From NCBI RefSeq assembly GCF_008298035.1, contig NZ_CP042910.1:6882001-6946000 (forward strand): 64,000 nucleotides of DNA, in the 5' to 3' direction. Below, in pieces: positions 35,394 through 44,420 of the stretch. A program made the position numbers and the translations under genes. How positions within the stretch are numbered: the first letter of the stretch is position 1; each line of letters starts with the position of its first letter. The notes below the pieces were generated by a model. The model was given only the letters and a program-made list of their open reading frames with translations. It had not been told where the DNA came from and searched no databases. The stretch comes from Gimesia maris. GTDB taxonomy: Bacteria; Planctomycetota; Planctomycetia; Planctomycetales; Planctomycetaceae.

Positions 35394-36218
35394 TCAAGCG
35401 AAGGGTAATCGTCCCCAGACCTGGATGACTCGGGGGACTCCGGACAATGTTCTGGGGTCTGCAGCATAGTCATAGAGTTCTCTGACGATTTCATCGATCT
35501 CCCCTGGAGTGGCAAGGTCATCCTCGAGAATCGCATCGGCTATGTTTTCCATAGTGAGGCCATTCAGTTGTTTGACTTCACCCTGCAGTCCTGTCGGCTG
35601 AACGACTGAAACTTTCAGATTTTGAATGCCACAGTCATGCAGGATTCCCGGAAGACGCTGTCCGATGTTCGGGTCGCCGCCTCTGTGACGAACGACCGTG
35701 TTGAACAAATCAAAGAACTTTTGAAAGGCAGGACTCTCCGGGTAGTTGAACGAACCACTGAAGTCGATGTCTTCCACAACCAGGAAACCGGTGGGACGCA
35801 GTTGTTTCAGAAATGATCTGACTGCCGAGACAGGATCTTTCAAGTGAGTGAGCAGAAAGCGGGAGTAAACCAGGTCGAATTCCGGTGTCGCTGAAATCTC
35901 GCTCGCATCGGAGAGACGGAATTCAATATTCGTGAGCCCCTGCTCTGCTGCTTCCTGGCGTGCGATCGACAGTTTGGTCTCATCGATATCAACGCCTACC
36001 ACTCTTCCCACCGGCGCCACTCGACGGGCCAGTTCGCATGTGACATCACCACCGCCACAACCCACATCCAGACAGGTCATGCCTTCCGTCAGATTGATCT
36101 GGTCAAGTAGTGTGCCTGTGCTCTCTGCCATCACACGTCCCAGCACGCGAAGGCGTTCCCGCCCCTCGACACCGCCGCGGATTACATATTGAGTTTTTCG
36201 GTTCATAAGCTCACGCAT
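35394..36218 (-). CDS. Class I SAM-dependent methyltransferase
   Basis: 274 residues. Motif I LDVGCGGGDVTCELARRV near 50-65, motif II VVGVDIDETKLSIAR, then FRLSDASEI, FDLVYSRFLLTHLKDP and LVVEDIDF. This is the UbiE/Methyltransf_11-25 type fold. C-terminal residues form a lid-like helical part. The substrate (small molecule likely) is unknown. The ATG 12 nt further in is an equally good start; neither has a strong ribosome site. Confidence 0.88.
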   Translation of the reverse strand: MRELMNRKTQYVIRGGVEGRERLRVLGRVMAESTGTLLDQINLTEGMTCLDVGCGGGDVTCELARRVAPVGRVVGVDIDETKLSIARQEAAEQGLTNIEFRLSDASEISATPEFDLVYSRFLLTHLKDPVSAVRSFLKQLRPTGFLVVEDIDFSGSFNYPESPAFQKFFDLFNTVVRHRGGDPNIGQRLPGILHDCGIQNLKVSVVQPTGLQGEVKQLNGLTMENIADAILEDDLATPGEIDEIVRELYDYAADPRTLSGVPRVIQVWGRLPFA

Positions 36219-36658
36219 GAATTATCTTTACTCATTATCGCAACCTGAATTGATGTAACTTTCCTACCTCAAAGCAGGTAACGTTGAACTCTCAACAAAT
36301 ACACGTATTATTACTCGATTGGAATTCATATTTTCAATAAAAAAACAGTCACACTCGCCCCGTTAAGTTTCCAGCCAGATCCATCGTCTTAAATTCTCAA
36401 TCTCACCGCCTGCTTCTGAGCTGAACCGACGCTCAAACAGACCACAATCTCACTCCGTCTTTTCATATAGACAATACAGTATTTCACGAAACTGAAAACA
36501 CACTGCCCTCTTTCGATACGCGTAACTTTATCAAAATATTAAATAAAGCTGGAATTTTGAAAATATTCTGTAGTCTGGTCCCGATTACTGGAATCTAGTT
36601 AGAAGGGGGTCTGTAGTACAGTGTTTATACGCGCATCCAATCAGAACTGATTTATCTG
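36219..36658. other. AT-rich divergent spacer
   Basis: About 440 nt between the methyltransferase and the ECF sigma gene, AT-rich. Many short poly-A/T steps and no clear hairpin. It should hold the promoter of the sigma/FecR unit. Confidence 0.35.
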
Positions 36659-37186
36659 ATGAACGAAGTCATTTTGAACAATGAATTTTTCCAACAGTTA
36701 CTTAAGCATCAGGGGCAGCTGCATGCCTATGTGCTTTCTCTGGTTGGAAATACGTCCGATGCCCACGATTTACTTCAAGACGTGAATCAATGTCTGCTCG
36801 AGAAACAAAGCAGCTTTACGCTGGGTACGAATTTCCTGGCCTGGTCACGAAAAGTAGCATTCTTCAAGATTCAGTCATACTGGCGCGATCAGAGCCGCAA
36901 CCGTATGCTATTCGACGATGAGCTGCTTAACAGCATGTCTGAAACCATCGAATGCATGCCTGATTTATATAACGAACAGATAGAAGCACTCAAAACGTGC
37001 ATTACCCACTTACCGTCAGACAAACAGATACTCATGCAGCAACGATACGGACAGTTTCTGCCTCTGAAACAGATTGCTGAATACTGGGGAAAATCAGAAA
37101 AAGCGATAGGCGTGATGCTGCTGCGTGTCAGACTGCGGCTGCAGGATTGCATCCAGAAATCCATCGCAGCGAGGTCCCGCATCTGA
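36659..37186 (+). CDS. ECF-type sigma factor paired with a FecR-like protein
   Basis: 175 residues. Region 2: HAYVLSLVGNTSDAHDLLQDVNQCLLEKQ and FLAWSRKVAFFKIQSYWRDQSRNR. Region 4: LPSDKQILMQQRYGQFLPLKQIAEYWGKSEKAIGVMLLRVRLRL. The form with 'LLQDV' and 'FLAWSRKVAFFKIQ' is the planctomycete/verrucomicrobial branch that usually sits next to FecR-type regulators. No good ribosome site before the ATG, so the start is tentative. The stop overlaps the next start (TGATG), so the two are coupled. Confidence 0.9.
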   Translation: MNEVILNNEFFQQLLKHQGQLHAYVLSLVGNTSDAHDLLQDVNQCLLEKQSSFTLGTNFLAWSRKVAFFKIQSYWRDQSRNRMLFDDELLNSMSETIECMPDLYNEQIEALKTCITHLPSDKQILMQQRYGQFLPLKQIAEYWGKSEKAIGVMLLRVRLRLQDCIQKSIAARSRI

Positions 37187-38553
37187 TGATTAGAGAAAAT
37201 TCAACCAGCTGGGAAGACCCACTCCCGAAACTGGTGGCCCTGTATTTCGATAACCAATTGAATGAACGCGAATTGAAGCAGTTGCAAACCCGGTTAAAGA
37301 GCGATCCGGAAGCACGCATCTTCTTTGTTCAGTTTTCTGCCCTGCAGACTCAACTGGAATGGATCCATACCGACTCATCCTCTCCGCAGGAGATGACACA
37401 CTTACCAGGGTCAATCTATTCCAGAAAAAAGAACTGGAATCTCATTCTATATGTCACTTGCTGTGTCTGTCTGGTTCTGGGGGGACTGTTGTCCATGCAC
37501 CTGATGACACCCGTTGCCCACGTATTTCCGGAACCCGGCAGTGTTTGGAGTTCTGGCAATATCACGACGGAAGAAAAATTGCTGCCCGGTTCTCGCAGGC
37601 ATTTGTTAAGAGGGGCGATCGAAATTCGCTTCACTTCGGGATCAATTGTGAATCTGAAGGCTCCCGCGCAGTTTACCGTTCACAACTCAAATGAAATCTT
37701 CCTGCAAGCAGGAAAGCTGGTAGCTGATGTTCCGGAATCAGGTCACGGGTTTACTGTGGAAACGCAGACGGGAAAGATTATTGACCTGGGTACTTCGTTC
37801 TCCGTAAATGTCGGTGCTGAACTGAACACGGAAATCAAAGTCTATCGCGGCAAAGTCCAGGTCGCGGGTTCCAAAGAGACAGAACCGCCTCGTGAGATCC
37901 GGGCAAATGAAGCGGTTCAGATCGACCCGGTTTCGAATTTGATTCAACCCGGGGATTATACCAGTAGTGATTTTATCCCACTCATTTCGCGAGATTATGC
38001 GGTAGATCAATTTTCTGATAATGTCATTTTTCAGGAACAACTGCCCGATCAGATTGCGCAGGGCGAATTCCAGGTACTAGAACGGGACGGAGCGATTTTT
38101 CTATTCCCAGAAAAACGCGATATTCTGCTTTCGGAGAATTTGCCGGTCTCAATTACTCAACCGGGCGACTACCGGGCAGAAGAGCAGATTGAAACAGAAA
38201 CCGATTTTGTCTCGCGAGGCATGAAAGTGGATTGCTATCGGATTTACTACGATCCCGCCAGCAATCATCGTGACATGATTCGTGCTGAAGGAGTGGTTCA
38301 TTTTCATCAGCCCATACTTGGTTTGATCACGACAAAGACACGCCTGCTTGAGACAGACTCTGTCTTAAACCCGCTGTGTGCCGGTGGCAATTGCCCGCCC
38401 ATTCAACATCAGGAAGTCGAAGCCCGGGTCGCAGAAGATGGCACGCATCAGGACATTTTGAGTCTGTCAGAAGATCGCAAAACACTTAAATTTATTTTAC
38501 ATACGGGAACCAAATATGTTGACGAATTTCGTGTTCTGGTTGCCAGCCCCTGA
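37186..38553 (+). CDS. FecR-domain membrane protein, likely anti-sigma regulator
   Basis: 455 residues from the ATG that overlaps the sigma stop codon. Residues 1-75 are cytoplasmic (LVALYFDNQLNERELKQLQTRL, an anti-sigma-like helical part), a membrane helix lies at about 85-107, and the outside part begins with a FecR domain (GSRRHLLRGAIEIRFTSGSIVNLKAPAQFTV ... VETQTGKIIDLGTSFSVNV ... VYRGKVQV). The last 180 residues are not assigned. Coupling by TGATG and domain order argue that it holds or activates the sigma factor in reply to an envelope signal. Confidence 0.85.
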   Translation: MIRENSTSWEDPLPKLVALYFDNQLNERELKQLQTRLKSDPEARIFFVQFSALQTQLEWIHTDSSSPQEMTHLPGSIYSRKKNWNLILYVTCCVCLVLGGLLSMHLMTPVAHVFPEPGSVWSSGNITTEEKLLPGSRRHLLRGAIEIRFTSGSIVNLKAPAQFTVHNSNEIFLQAGKLVADVPESGHGFTVETQTGKIIDLGTSFSVNVGAELNTEIKVYRGKVQVAGSKETEPPREIRANEAVQIDPVSNLIQPGDYTSSDFIPLISRDYAVDQFSDNVIFQEQLPDQIAQGEFQVLERDGAIFLFPEKRDILLSENLPVSITQPGDYRAEEQIETETDFVSRGMKVDCYRIYYDPASNHRDMIRAEGVVHFHQPILGLITTKTRLLETDSVLNPLCAGGNCPPIQHQEVEARVAEDGTHQDILSLSEDRKTLKFILHTGTKYVDEFRVLVASP

Positions 38554-38667
38554 TTTTATTCAGCAAACGTAAATTTTTTAATCGCTGAAGCTCATCGTTC
38601 ACACGCTGCATCTGAAAGAGTGTTGTGTGTCATTAATAAGTCATTATCTATTCACAAGGAGACACTT

Positions 38668-39531
38668 ATGCAAATTCCTCGACCTGCAAAACGCCTTCGC
38701 GGCTTCACACTGATTGAATTACTTGTTGTGATTGCCATTATTGCAATTTTGATCGCACTGCTATTGCCCGCCGTCCAGCAAGCTCGCGAAGCCGCTCGCA
38801 GGAGTCAATGCAAAAACAATCTGAAGCAAATTGGTCTGGCTCTGCATAATTACCACGACACGCATCGTGTTTTCCCGTCGGGAGTTGTCTCCAGCAATAA
38901 TCTGGCGTGGAGTACGATGGTCCTGCCATTCATTGATCAGGCTCCTCTTTATAACCATATCAGTTCCGCAACGGATAGTTTCGCTGAGCCGTGGGAAGAC
39001 GCGAACTATGATGGCACACTTGACGATCCCATTGATGAAGCCAATACGGTCATTCCGGCGTTACTGTGCCCCAGCGACACGACGGGGGGCCGGAACTCCA
39101 AGATCGGCAATTACGGAACGTCTAACTACATCGTAGCCCACACCGCTTCCAATGCCGGGGAGACTGCGGACGTCTTAGCATCGTTTTACGAAAACTCCAG
39201 TCGCAGGATGCGAGACTACACCGACGGATTGAGCAATACGGTTCAAGTTGTAGAGCGAACTGGTCAGGGAACGTATAAAGGGTCGATCTGGATCGGGCGA
39301 CGCGATGGGATAGACGTCTTTGAAATCTGGACTCGAATTGATCGGATATCAAACGATGATCACTATCGCCCCAACGGTACCATCTGGGCTGCCACAAGCA
39401 GCTTGCACGTTGGTGGGGCTCACGTGTTGATGGGTGATGGGAGAGTCCGTTTCGTAAGTGAAAATATTTCAATCGAAACCTGGGCCGCGCTGGGCACAAT
39501 TAATGGCGGTGAAGTCATCGGAGAATTCTAA
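38668..39531 (+). CDS. DUF1559 protein with prepilin leader (short form)
   Basis: 287 residues from ATG 38668 with AAGGAG 7 nt upstream; the longer frame start is rejected. Leader [38 protein letters not shown], then YHDTHRVFPSG and the C-terminal GGAHVLMGDGRVRFVSENI. It is shorter than most family members. Its first 89 nt are almost identical to those of the next gene (84 of 89), after which synonymous sites diverge. It lies 115 nt after the FecR gene and 27 nt before the next DUF1559 gene. Confidence 0.9.
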   Translation: MQIPRPAKRLRGFTLIELLVVIAIIAILIALLLPAVQQAREAARRSQCKNNLKQIGLALHNYHDTHRVFPSGVVSSNNLAWSTMVLPFIDQAPLYNHISSATDSFAEPWEDANYDGTLDDPIDEANTVIPALLCPSDTTGGRNSKIGNYGTSNYIVAHTASNAGETADVLASFYENSSRRMRDYTDGLSNTVQVVERTGQGTYKGSIWIGRRDGIDVFEIWTRIDRISNDDHYRPNGTIWAATSSLHVGGAHVLMGDGRVRFVSENISIETWAALGTINGGEVIGEF

Positions 39532-39558
39532 TCAACTTTTTCATGCGAGGAGACACTT

Positions 39559-40557
39559 ATGCATATTCATCGACCTGCAAAACGCATTCGCGGCTTCACA
39601 TTAATTGAATTACTTGTTGTGATTGCCATTATTGCAATTTTGATCGCCCTGTTGCTGCCAGCGGTTCAACAGGCGCGAGAAGCAGCCCGCCGATCCCAGT
39701 GTAAAAACAATCTGAAACAGATTGGTCTGGCGTTCCAGAACTATCACGACACCTTTAACATGTTCCCTCCCGGTTATGTTGACGAGCGAGGCTCAGGTGG
39801 AACACTTGCAGATAACGAAGGGCACTGGGCCTGGAGCACAATGATCTTGCCCTATCTCGATCAGGCCCCCCTTTATAACCAGATGAACCCCGGCCCAATC
39901 ACGCCTTCAACGGCTTTGAATGATGCAGCCATCCGCACCAGCATGCAACAGCCACTCGCCGCCTTCCGCTGCCCCTCCGATACCGGACCAGCTCTTAATG
40001 GTAATGCCGGCCAGGGAATTCAGTCGGATGGTGGAACGAATTATGAACTTCCTGTTTCAAATTATATTGCTTCCAATAACAACCGTACCTTGCGGCAGTC
40101 TCGTTCATCGAACGGTGCCAACGGTGGTTCAGGGGCGACAGGCGCGTTCTGGCGCGACAGCAATTTGCGATTTCGTGATATCACGGACGGAGCGAGTAAT
40201 ACAATCCTGGTCGGAGAGCGGTCCTATAAAGTGGGTACCGTCGATTTTTATGCAGGAACTCTTTACGCGGCTCGTGAATTTGGTGGAACGAATGGACCGG
40301 AGCAGGCGAGTGGAAACCAGGGGCTGATTGCCATCTTTGGCGGCTCGACGTATTCCATCAACCCGACCAATCCGTCAAACGTGGCGACTCGTCAGGCCTA
40401 CAGCAGTCAACATACCGGCGGAGCTCATTTCGGGCTCGGAGATGGTGCGGTACGGTTCATCAGTGAAAACATAAACCTGAATACAGACGATGCCGTCAAC
40501 AGTACGCTGGAAAGTTTAATCGGGGTTGCCGATGGTCAGATCCTTGGGGAATTCTAA
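39559..40557 (+). CDS. DUF1559 protein with prepilin leader
   Basis: 332 residues, GAGGAG 7 nt before the ATG. Leader [19 protein letters not shown], then NNLKQIGLAFQNYHDTFNMFPPGY, DITDGASNTILVGERSY and GGAHFGLGDGAVRFISENI. Full-length DUF1559 domain. With the preceding short paralogue it makes a tandem pair behind the sigma/FecR genes and before a transthyretin-like lipoprotein. Confidence 0.92.
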   Translation: MHIHRPAKRIRGFTLIELLVVIAIIAILIALLLPAVQQAREAARRSQCKNNLKQIGLAFQNYHDTFNMFPPGYVDERGSGGTLADNEGHWAWSTMILPYLDQAPLYNQMNPGPITPSTALNDAAIRTSMQQPLAAFRCPSDTGPALNGNAGQGIQSDGGTNYELPVSNYIASNNNRTLRQSRSSNGANGGSGATGAFWRDSNLRFRDITDGASNTILVGERSYKVGTVDFYAGTLYAAREFGGTNGPEQASGNQGLIAIFGGSTYSINPTNPSNVATRQAYSSQHTGGAHFGLGDGAVRFISENINLNTDDAVNSTLESLIGVADGQILGEF

Positions 40558-40747
40558 CCATCTTCACTGAGGAATCGTCATGCCTGTAATTCGGGTTCGA
40601 TTTGTCGAACGGTCTCGCGTTAGCGGGGGCTTTCGATGATCGAAACCCGAATTTTCAATGATGGTGATTTATTTTAGTGTCGCTGACCTGGAAATTGCAT
40701 GAGACGTTTTGCTTGAGTAAATATATTGCAGTCAAAGGATCATAGTC

Positions 40748-41173
40748 ATGATGCTCAGGATTTTAAGTTTGTGCTTATTGAATTGTTTCACCTGTCTGAT
40801 AATGTCAGGTTGCGGGAATGCAGGCCCTGAACTTGCTACCGTAACCGGTAACGTCACTCTCGATGGAAAACCCGTACCTGATGCACGGGTTGATTTTTCC
40901 CCGCAGGAAGGACGTGCTTCGGTCGGTACAACAAATGCCGAAGGCGTTTATGAATTACAGTACTCCCTCGAAAAAGAAGGGGCAGTGATTGGTTCGCATA
41001 ATGTCAAAATCACCACGGAACGTGCGACAACAGGGGGTGAAGGAAATGAACCGCTGGTACCCGGTTCTAAGGAACTGCTTCCATCAGTATATAATTCGAA
41101 TAGCCAGCTGACTGCCGAAGTCACATCAGGTGAAAATGTCATTGATTTTTCTCTCCAGAGTCAACCCGACTAA
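40748..41173 (+). CDS. Transthyretin-like (carboxypeptidase-regulatory) lipoprotein
   Basis: 141 residues. Lipobox MSGC with Cys at about 22. The mature part is one Ig-like domain of the carboxypeptidase regulatory type: TVTGNVTLDGKPVPDARVDFSPQEG ... TTNAEGVYELQY ... GSHNVKITTER, ending VIDFSLQSQPD. Such small lipoproteins commonly follow DUF1559 genes in planctomycetes. 190 nt separate it from the upstream gene, so separate or shared transcription cannot be told. Confidence 0.85.
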   Translation: MMLRILSLCLLNCFTCLIMSGCGNAGPELATVTGNVTLDGKPVPDARVDFSPQEGRASVGTTNAEGVYELQYSLEKEGAVIGSHNVKITTERATTGGEGNEPLVPGSKELLPSVYNSNSQLTAEVTSGENVIDFSLQSQPD

Positions 41174-41189
41174 CAGGAATCACACAAAC

Positions 41190-41222
41190 AAAAAAGGGCG
41201 GCTGATCTTAGATCAACCGCCC
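41190..41222 (-). terminator. Terminator of the Cys-rich gene
   Basis: Minus strand: GGGCGGTTGATC-TAA-GATCAGCCGCCC (one mismatched pair) followed by six Ts, about 50 nt past the stop. The plus-strand A run is not matched by Ts on the other side. Confidence 0.9.
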
Positions 41223-41273
41223 TCTCGCAGTTTCAATTTTCAATTACTGAAAACTCTTCTGGCGTCTCGTTGA

Positions 41274-42656
41274 CTAGTTCGAACAAGTCGGAGCAGGTGC
41301 CGTGCAAGTCTTAGGTGCTGGAGCCGTACAGGTTGGCTCGGGGCAGCAGGTGGGCACGGGTACCTTGCGGCAGACTTGTCTCGGCACACATCGTGTTTTG
41401 GTCACACAAACAGTTCGCGGTACACACTTGGTTCGGGTGACATACCGTGTGCAGCAGACCTGCTCACAGGTAGTGTAAGGAACTTTGCGGGTACAGGTTT
41501 TTTGCTCATAGCTGCAGGTGGTGTAGGGAACCTTGCGGGTCCGGCATTCTGAAACCATGGTGCAAGTGGTGTAAGGAACCTGTTTGGTCACACATTCTTC
41601 TTTCCAGCAGCAGGTCGTGTAAGGAACCTTGCGGGTTCGGCATTCACGGACCATCTGGCAGGTCGTATAAGGAACCTTCTTGGTTCGTGTTTCGCACTCA
41701 TAGCGAACGCAGGTGTACGGTACCTTCTTGGTAATCGTGCAGGGAACTCGCTCACATACTGTGTAAGGAACCCGCTCGGTTTTGCACTCGCGTTCGTAAG
41801 TTGTGCAGCAGACTTTGCGGGTGACCTTCTTGGGGCACCAGACTCGTCGGCAGATCGTAGTGCCGGGGCACTGTACTTTAACTGTTTTGCAGCAACCGGG
41901 TTTGTAGATCGGGCAGCAGGAGCTGCAATCGTATTCCCAGGTTCCTGGTTCACAGACACATTTATCGACAACTGGTCCCGGGCAGTGCTCGGTGACTGTT
42001 TTCCATTCGCCACAGCAGACTTCAACATCATGCCAGGTATGAACGGGTTTGCAGATCGTACGGCAGACATCCCGGTAACAGGTTTTGTAATTGGTTTTGT
42101 AGATCGTGCAGCACACATCACGGTAGTGTGTTTCACAGATCGGACGGCGGACGGTGTAGCAGACATCCCGGTAGCAGGTGTTATAAACCGGCTTGCAGAC
42201 TGAATAGCAGACATCTTTGTAGCAGGTGTTATACACCGGGCGACGACGTTTGCAGGTTACAGTTTTATAGCAGGTTTTATAAACAGGACGGCATACATTG
42301 TAGCAGACCTCTCGGTAACAGGTCTGATACACGGGCTTGCAGACCGTGTAACATTCATCACGGTAGCAGGTCTTATACACATTCTTGGTGTACTGCACGG
42401 GAACTTTTTCACAGACAGTATCATAGACTGTCTTCTGGCAGGTATAGTTCTGCTTTTCCCATACGGTTTCAACAACGGTTTTATAGCAGGTACTTGAGCA
42501 CTCTTTGGCAGCACAGTAATCGCCACAAGAAGTACATGCCTCTGTGGGACAACACTTGTATCTACCTGCTCCCAGGTAACCTGCCTGGGCTTGCTCCCCA
42601 AAGCAGGCCATGATCATAGCGGCCGCCAGAAGGGGAATCCAGGTTGCATTCTTCAT
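41274..42656 (-). CDS. Cysteine-rich YTV-type repeat protein, probable wall protein
   Basis: 460 residues. Signal peptide with cleavage near EQAQAG, then 69 Cys by my count in about 434 mature residues (16%). First block, about 60-210: some ten units of the type CYRDVCYTVCKPVYNT. Middle: a Cys-Pro-Gly part. Third block, about 290-400: units KVPYTTCxMVxECRTR, five or more. Tail: TCCPEPTCTAPAPKTC. These repeats are the planctomycete YTV type, linked in the literature to the disulfide-rich proteinaceous cell wall. GAGGA 8 nt before the ATG; own terminator. High, uniform repeat use of codons at the DNA level (TGCTACCGTGA-type phrases) suggests internal duplication. Confidence 0.85.
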   Translation of the reverse strand: MKNATWIPLLAAAMIMACFGEQAQAGYLGAGRYKCCPTEACTSCGDYCAAKECSSTCYKTVVETVWEKQNYTCQKTVYDTVCEKVPVQYTKNVYKTCYRDECYTVCKPVYQTCYREVCYNVCRPVYKTCYKTVTCKRRRPVYNTCYKDVCYSVCKPVYNTCYRDVCYTVRRPICETHYRDVCCTIYKTNYKTCYRDVCRTICKPVHTWHDVEVCCGEWKTVTEHCPGPVVDKCVCEPGTWEYDCSSCCPIYKPGCCKTVKVQCPGTTICRRVWCPKKVTRKVCCTTYERECKTERVPYTVCERVPCTITKKVPYTCVRYECETRTKKVPYTTCQMVRECRTRKVPYTTCCWKEECVTKQVPYTTCTMVSECRTRKVPYTTCSYEQKTCTRKVPYTTCEQVCCTRYVTRTKCVPRTVCVTKTRCVPRQVCRKVPVPTCCPEPTCTAPAPKTCTAPAPTCSN

Positions 42657-43042
42657 CGGTCTATTCCTCTACATGAGTAATTCAGCAAACAAAATTGAAA
42701 ACTGGAAACAGTTAGAATCTACTTCGTCATCAAACTTGGCACTGCTTAACCGATACCCCCATTTCTCCACAGCTTACCACCTATCCCGTTCACCGAAGTC
42801 ACCACAAACCATTCGACCACTACAATCGATACCTGGCAGCCAATCAGCGGTCAGCTTGATCGGTTCTCCTCAAACGGTTATGACTTTTATGCCGATAGGA
42901 ATGATCTAAGAGCCTGACTGGTAATCTCCAAAAGCTGCCGGAAGATTTGCAGCTAAGACTCGATCAACGAATGCCTGCCTGTTATCCTCAAATGACTCAA
43001 GGGACGTCTAATCTGTGTTCAATAGTAAAGTGAGACATTTAA
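42657..43042. other. Divergent spacer between the Cys-rich and isomerase genes
   Basis: About 385 nt. No recognisable gene, terminator or RNA. Both promoters should lie here. Confidence 0.35.
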
Positions 43043-43864
43043 ATGAAGTTTGGCATTTGTCAGGAATTGTTTGTTGGCTGGGACTGGGAACAACAATGTG
43101 ATCTGATCGCTGAGATCGGTTATACGGGGATCGAACTGGCACCGTTTGCATTCGCCGAGCGTCCCTCTGATATTTCTGCAGAACAACGGGCATTTCTGAG
43201 AAAAACAGCAGAGGATCGCGGGCTGCAAATCTTTGGCCTGCATTGGCTTCTGGCGAAAACCGAAGGCCTGCATCTGACAACCGCCGATGCGGCCGTTCGA
43301 AAGAAAACAGCCAGTTATCTGGTTGAACTTGGGGAGTTATGTGCGGACCTGGGAGGCGATTTAATGGTCTTCGGATCTCCCTTCCAGCGGAATATTGAAG
43401 AAGGCATGACGCGTGAGCAGGCTTATGCAAATGCGGCGGAAGTTTTCCGAAACTGTCTGCCTGCCATTGGCGAACGTGGTGTGCGAATCTGTATGGAACC
43501 GCTGACTACCAAGGAAACAGATTTTGTGAATACCTGCGCCGAGGCGCTGGAACTGATCGATATGGTCGGGGCCGACAATTTTGTATTGCACCAGGATGTG
43601 AAAGCGATGCTCGGCGCGGAAACGGAATCGATCCCTGAACTCATTCACAAATACGACACGCGCACAGGTCACTTCCATGTGAATGATTCCAACCTTCTGG
43701 GTCCCGGCATGGGAGAGACTGACTACCATCCGATCTTCAAAGCGCTGAAAGAAAGTCGATACGATGGATGGATCTCGGTAGAAGTTTTTGACTATGAACC
43801 TGGCTGTGAACACATCGCGCGCGAAAGTTTTCGCTATATGAAAGAAGTCTGGGAAAGTGTCTGA
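43043..43864 (+). CDS. Sugar phosphate isomerase/epimerase-like TIM barrel
   Basis: 273 residues of the xylose isomerase-like (AP endonuclease family 2) fold. EIGYTGIELAPFAF at the start, LFGLHWLLAK, GVRICMEPLTTKETDFVNT with a metal-binding Glu, FVLHQDVKAMLG, HFHVNDSNLLGPGMGETDYHPIF with the His/Asp ligands, and WISVEVFDYEPG with the last Glu. These ligands fit an active divalent-metal isomerase or epimerase, perhaps of inositol or sugar acids. No strong ribosome site. Monocistronic, with a terminator 150 nt downstream. Confidence 0.88.
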   Translation: MKFGICQELFVGWDWEQQCDLIAEIGYTGIELAPFAFAERPSDISAEQRAFLRKTAEDRGLQIFGLHWLLAKTEGLHLTTADAAVRKKTASYLVELGELCADLGGDLMVFGSPFQRNIEEGMTREQAYANAAEVFRNCLPAIGERGVRICMEPLTTKETDFVNTCAEALELIDMVGADNFVLHQDVKAMLGAETESIPELIHKYDTRTGHFHVNDSNLLGPGMGETDYHPIFKALKESRYDGWISVEVFDYEPGCEHIARESFRYMKEVWESV

Positions 43865-44009
43865 ACGACTCAAAACAAGCGTTGAGGCAAAAAAATTTTT
43901 GAAAACCTCAAAATAATTCCAGCCCCTTTTTGATGTCGTTTTGAAATGGAGAGCGCTTGTCTTATTACAGCGCCTGTGAAAGACAAAGACATTCACGTTA
44001 AAACAGAAT

Positions 44010-44057
44010 GATCGATTTTACCCTATTTTTGTAGGGTGAAATCGATCTCTTTTTTTA
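44010..44057 (+). terminator. Strong terminator behind the isomerase gene
   Basis: GATCGATTTTACCCTA (44010-44025) pairs with TAGGGTGAAATCGATC (44032-44047, G-U pairs included) and is followed by TCT and eight Ts. A CG-rich palindromic patch (GCGCGCGTGCGCG) lies 20 nt further on. The rest of 43865-44420 has no gene. Confidence 0.9.
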
Positions 44058-44420
44058 AACGTTACACGCAGCGCGCGTGCGCGTTAATGATATATTTTGT
44101 GATTTCTTTTTTAAACGCTCTTGACGAGTCGGTTTACATCGAACAGAAAAGATGCTTTTAGTAAGAGAATTGGCTTGCAGAATTTTTCGAAATATTTACG
44201 ATGATGGCCATTAAATAGATGTAAGTCCTTAGTGCGTAATGAGTGTCAATTAAAAATTCGTTTTAGTTGAAAATCATTCGTTTTAAACGGGGACAAACAT
44301 CGGAGTTTGTCAAGGTTGACAGACTTCAAATTCTTATTCGTTGTGGCAGACCTTTGCCGACTTATAGCCCGGAGCCAGCGGCAAGGCAGCCCTCGTTTAA
44401 CTCTCAAAGGAGGATTTGCG

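Noticed and set aside
41274-42656. Regular DNA repeats that could suggest a CRISPR array or minisatellite
   Set aside because: The periodicity is due to repeated Cys/Tyr/Val codons in one intact reading frame; there are no unique spacers between constant repeats.
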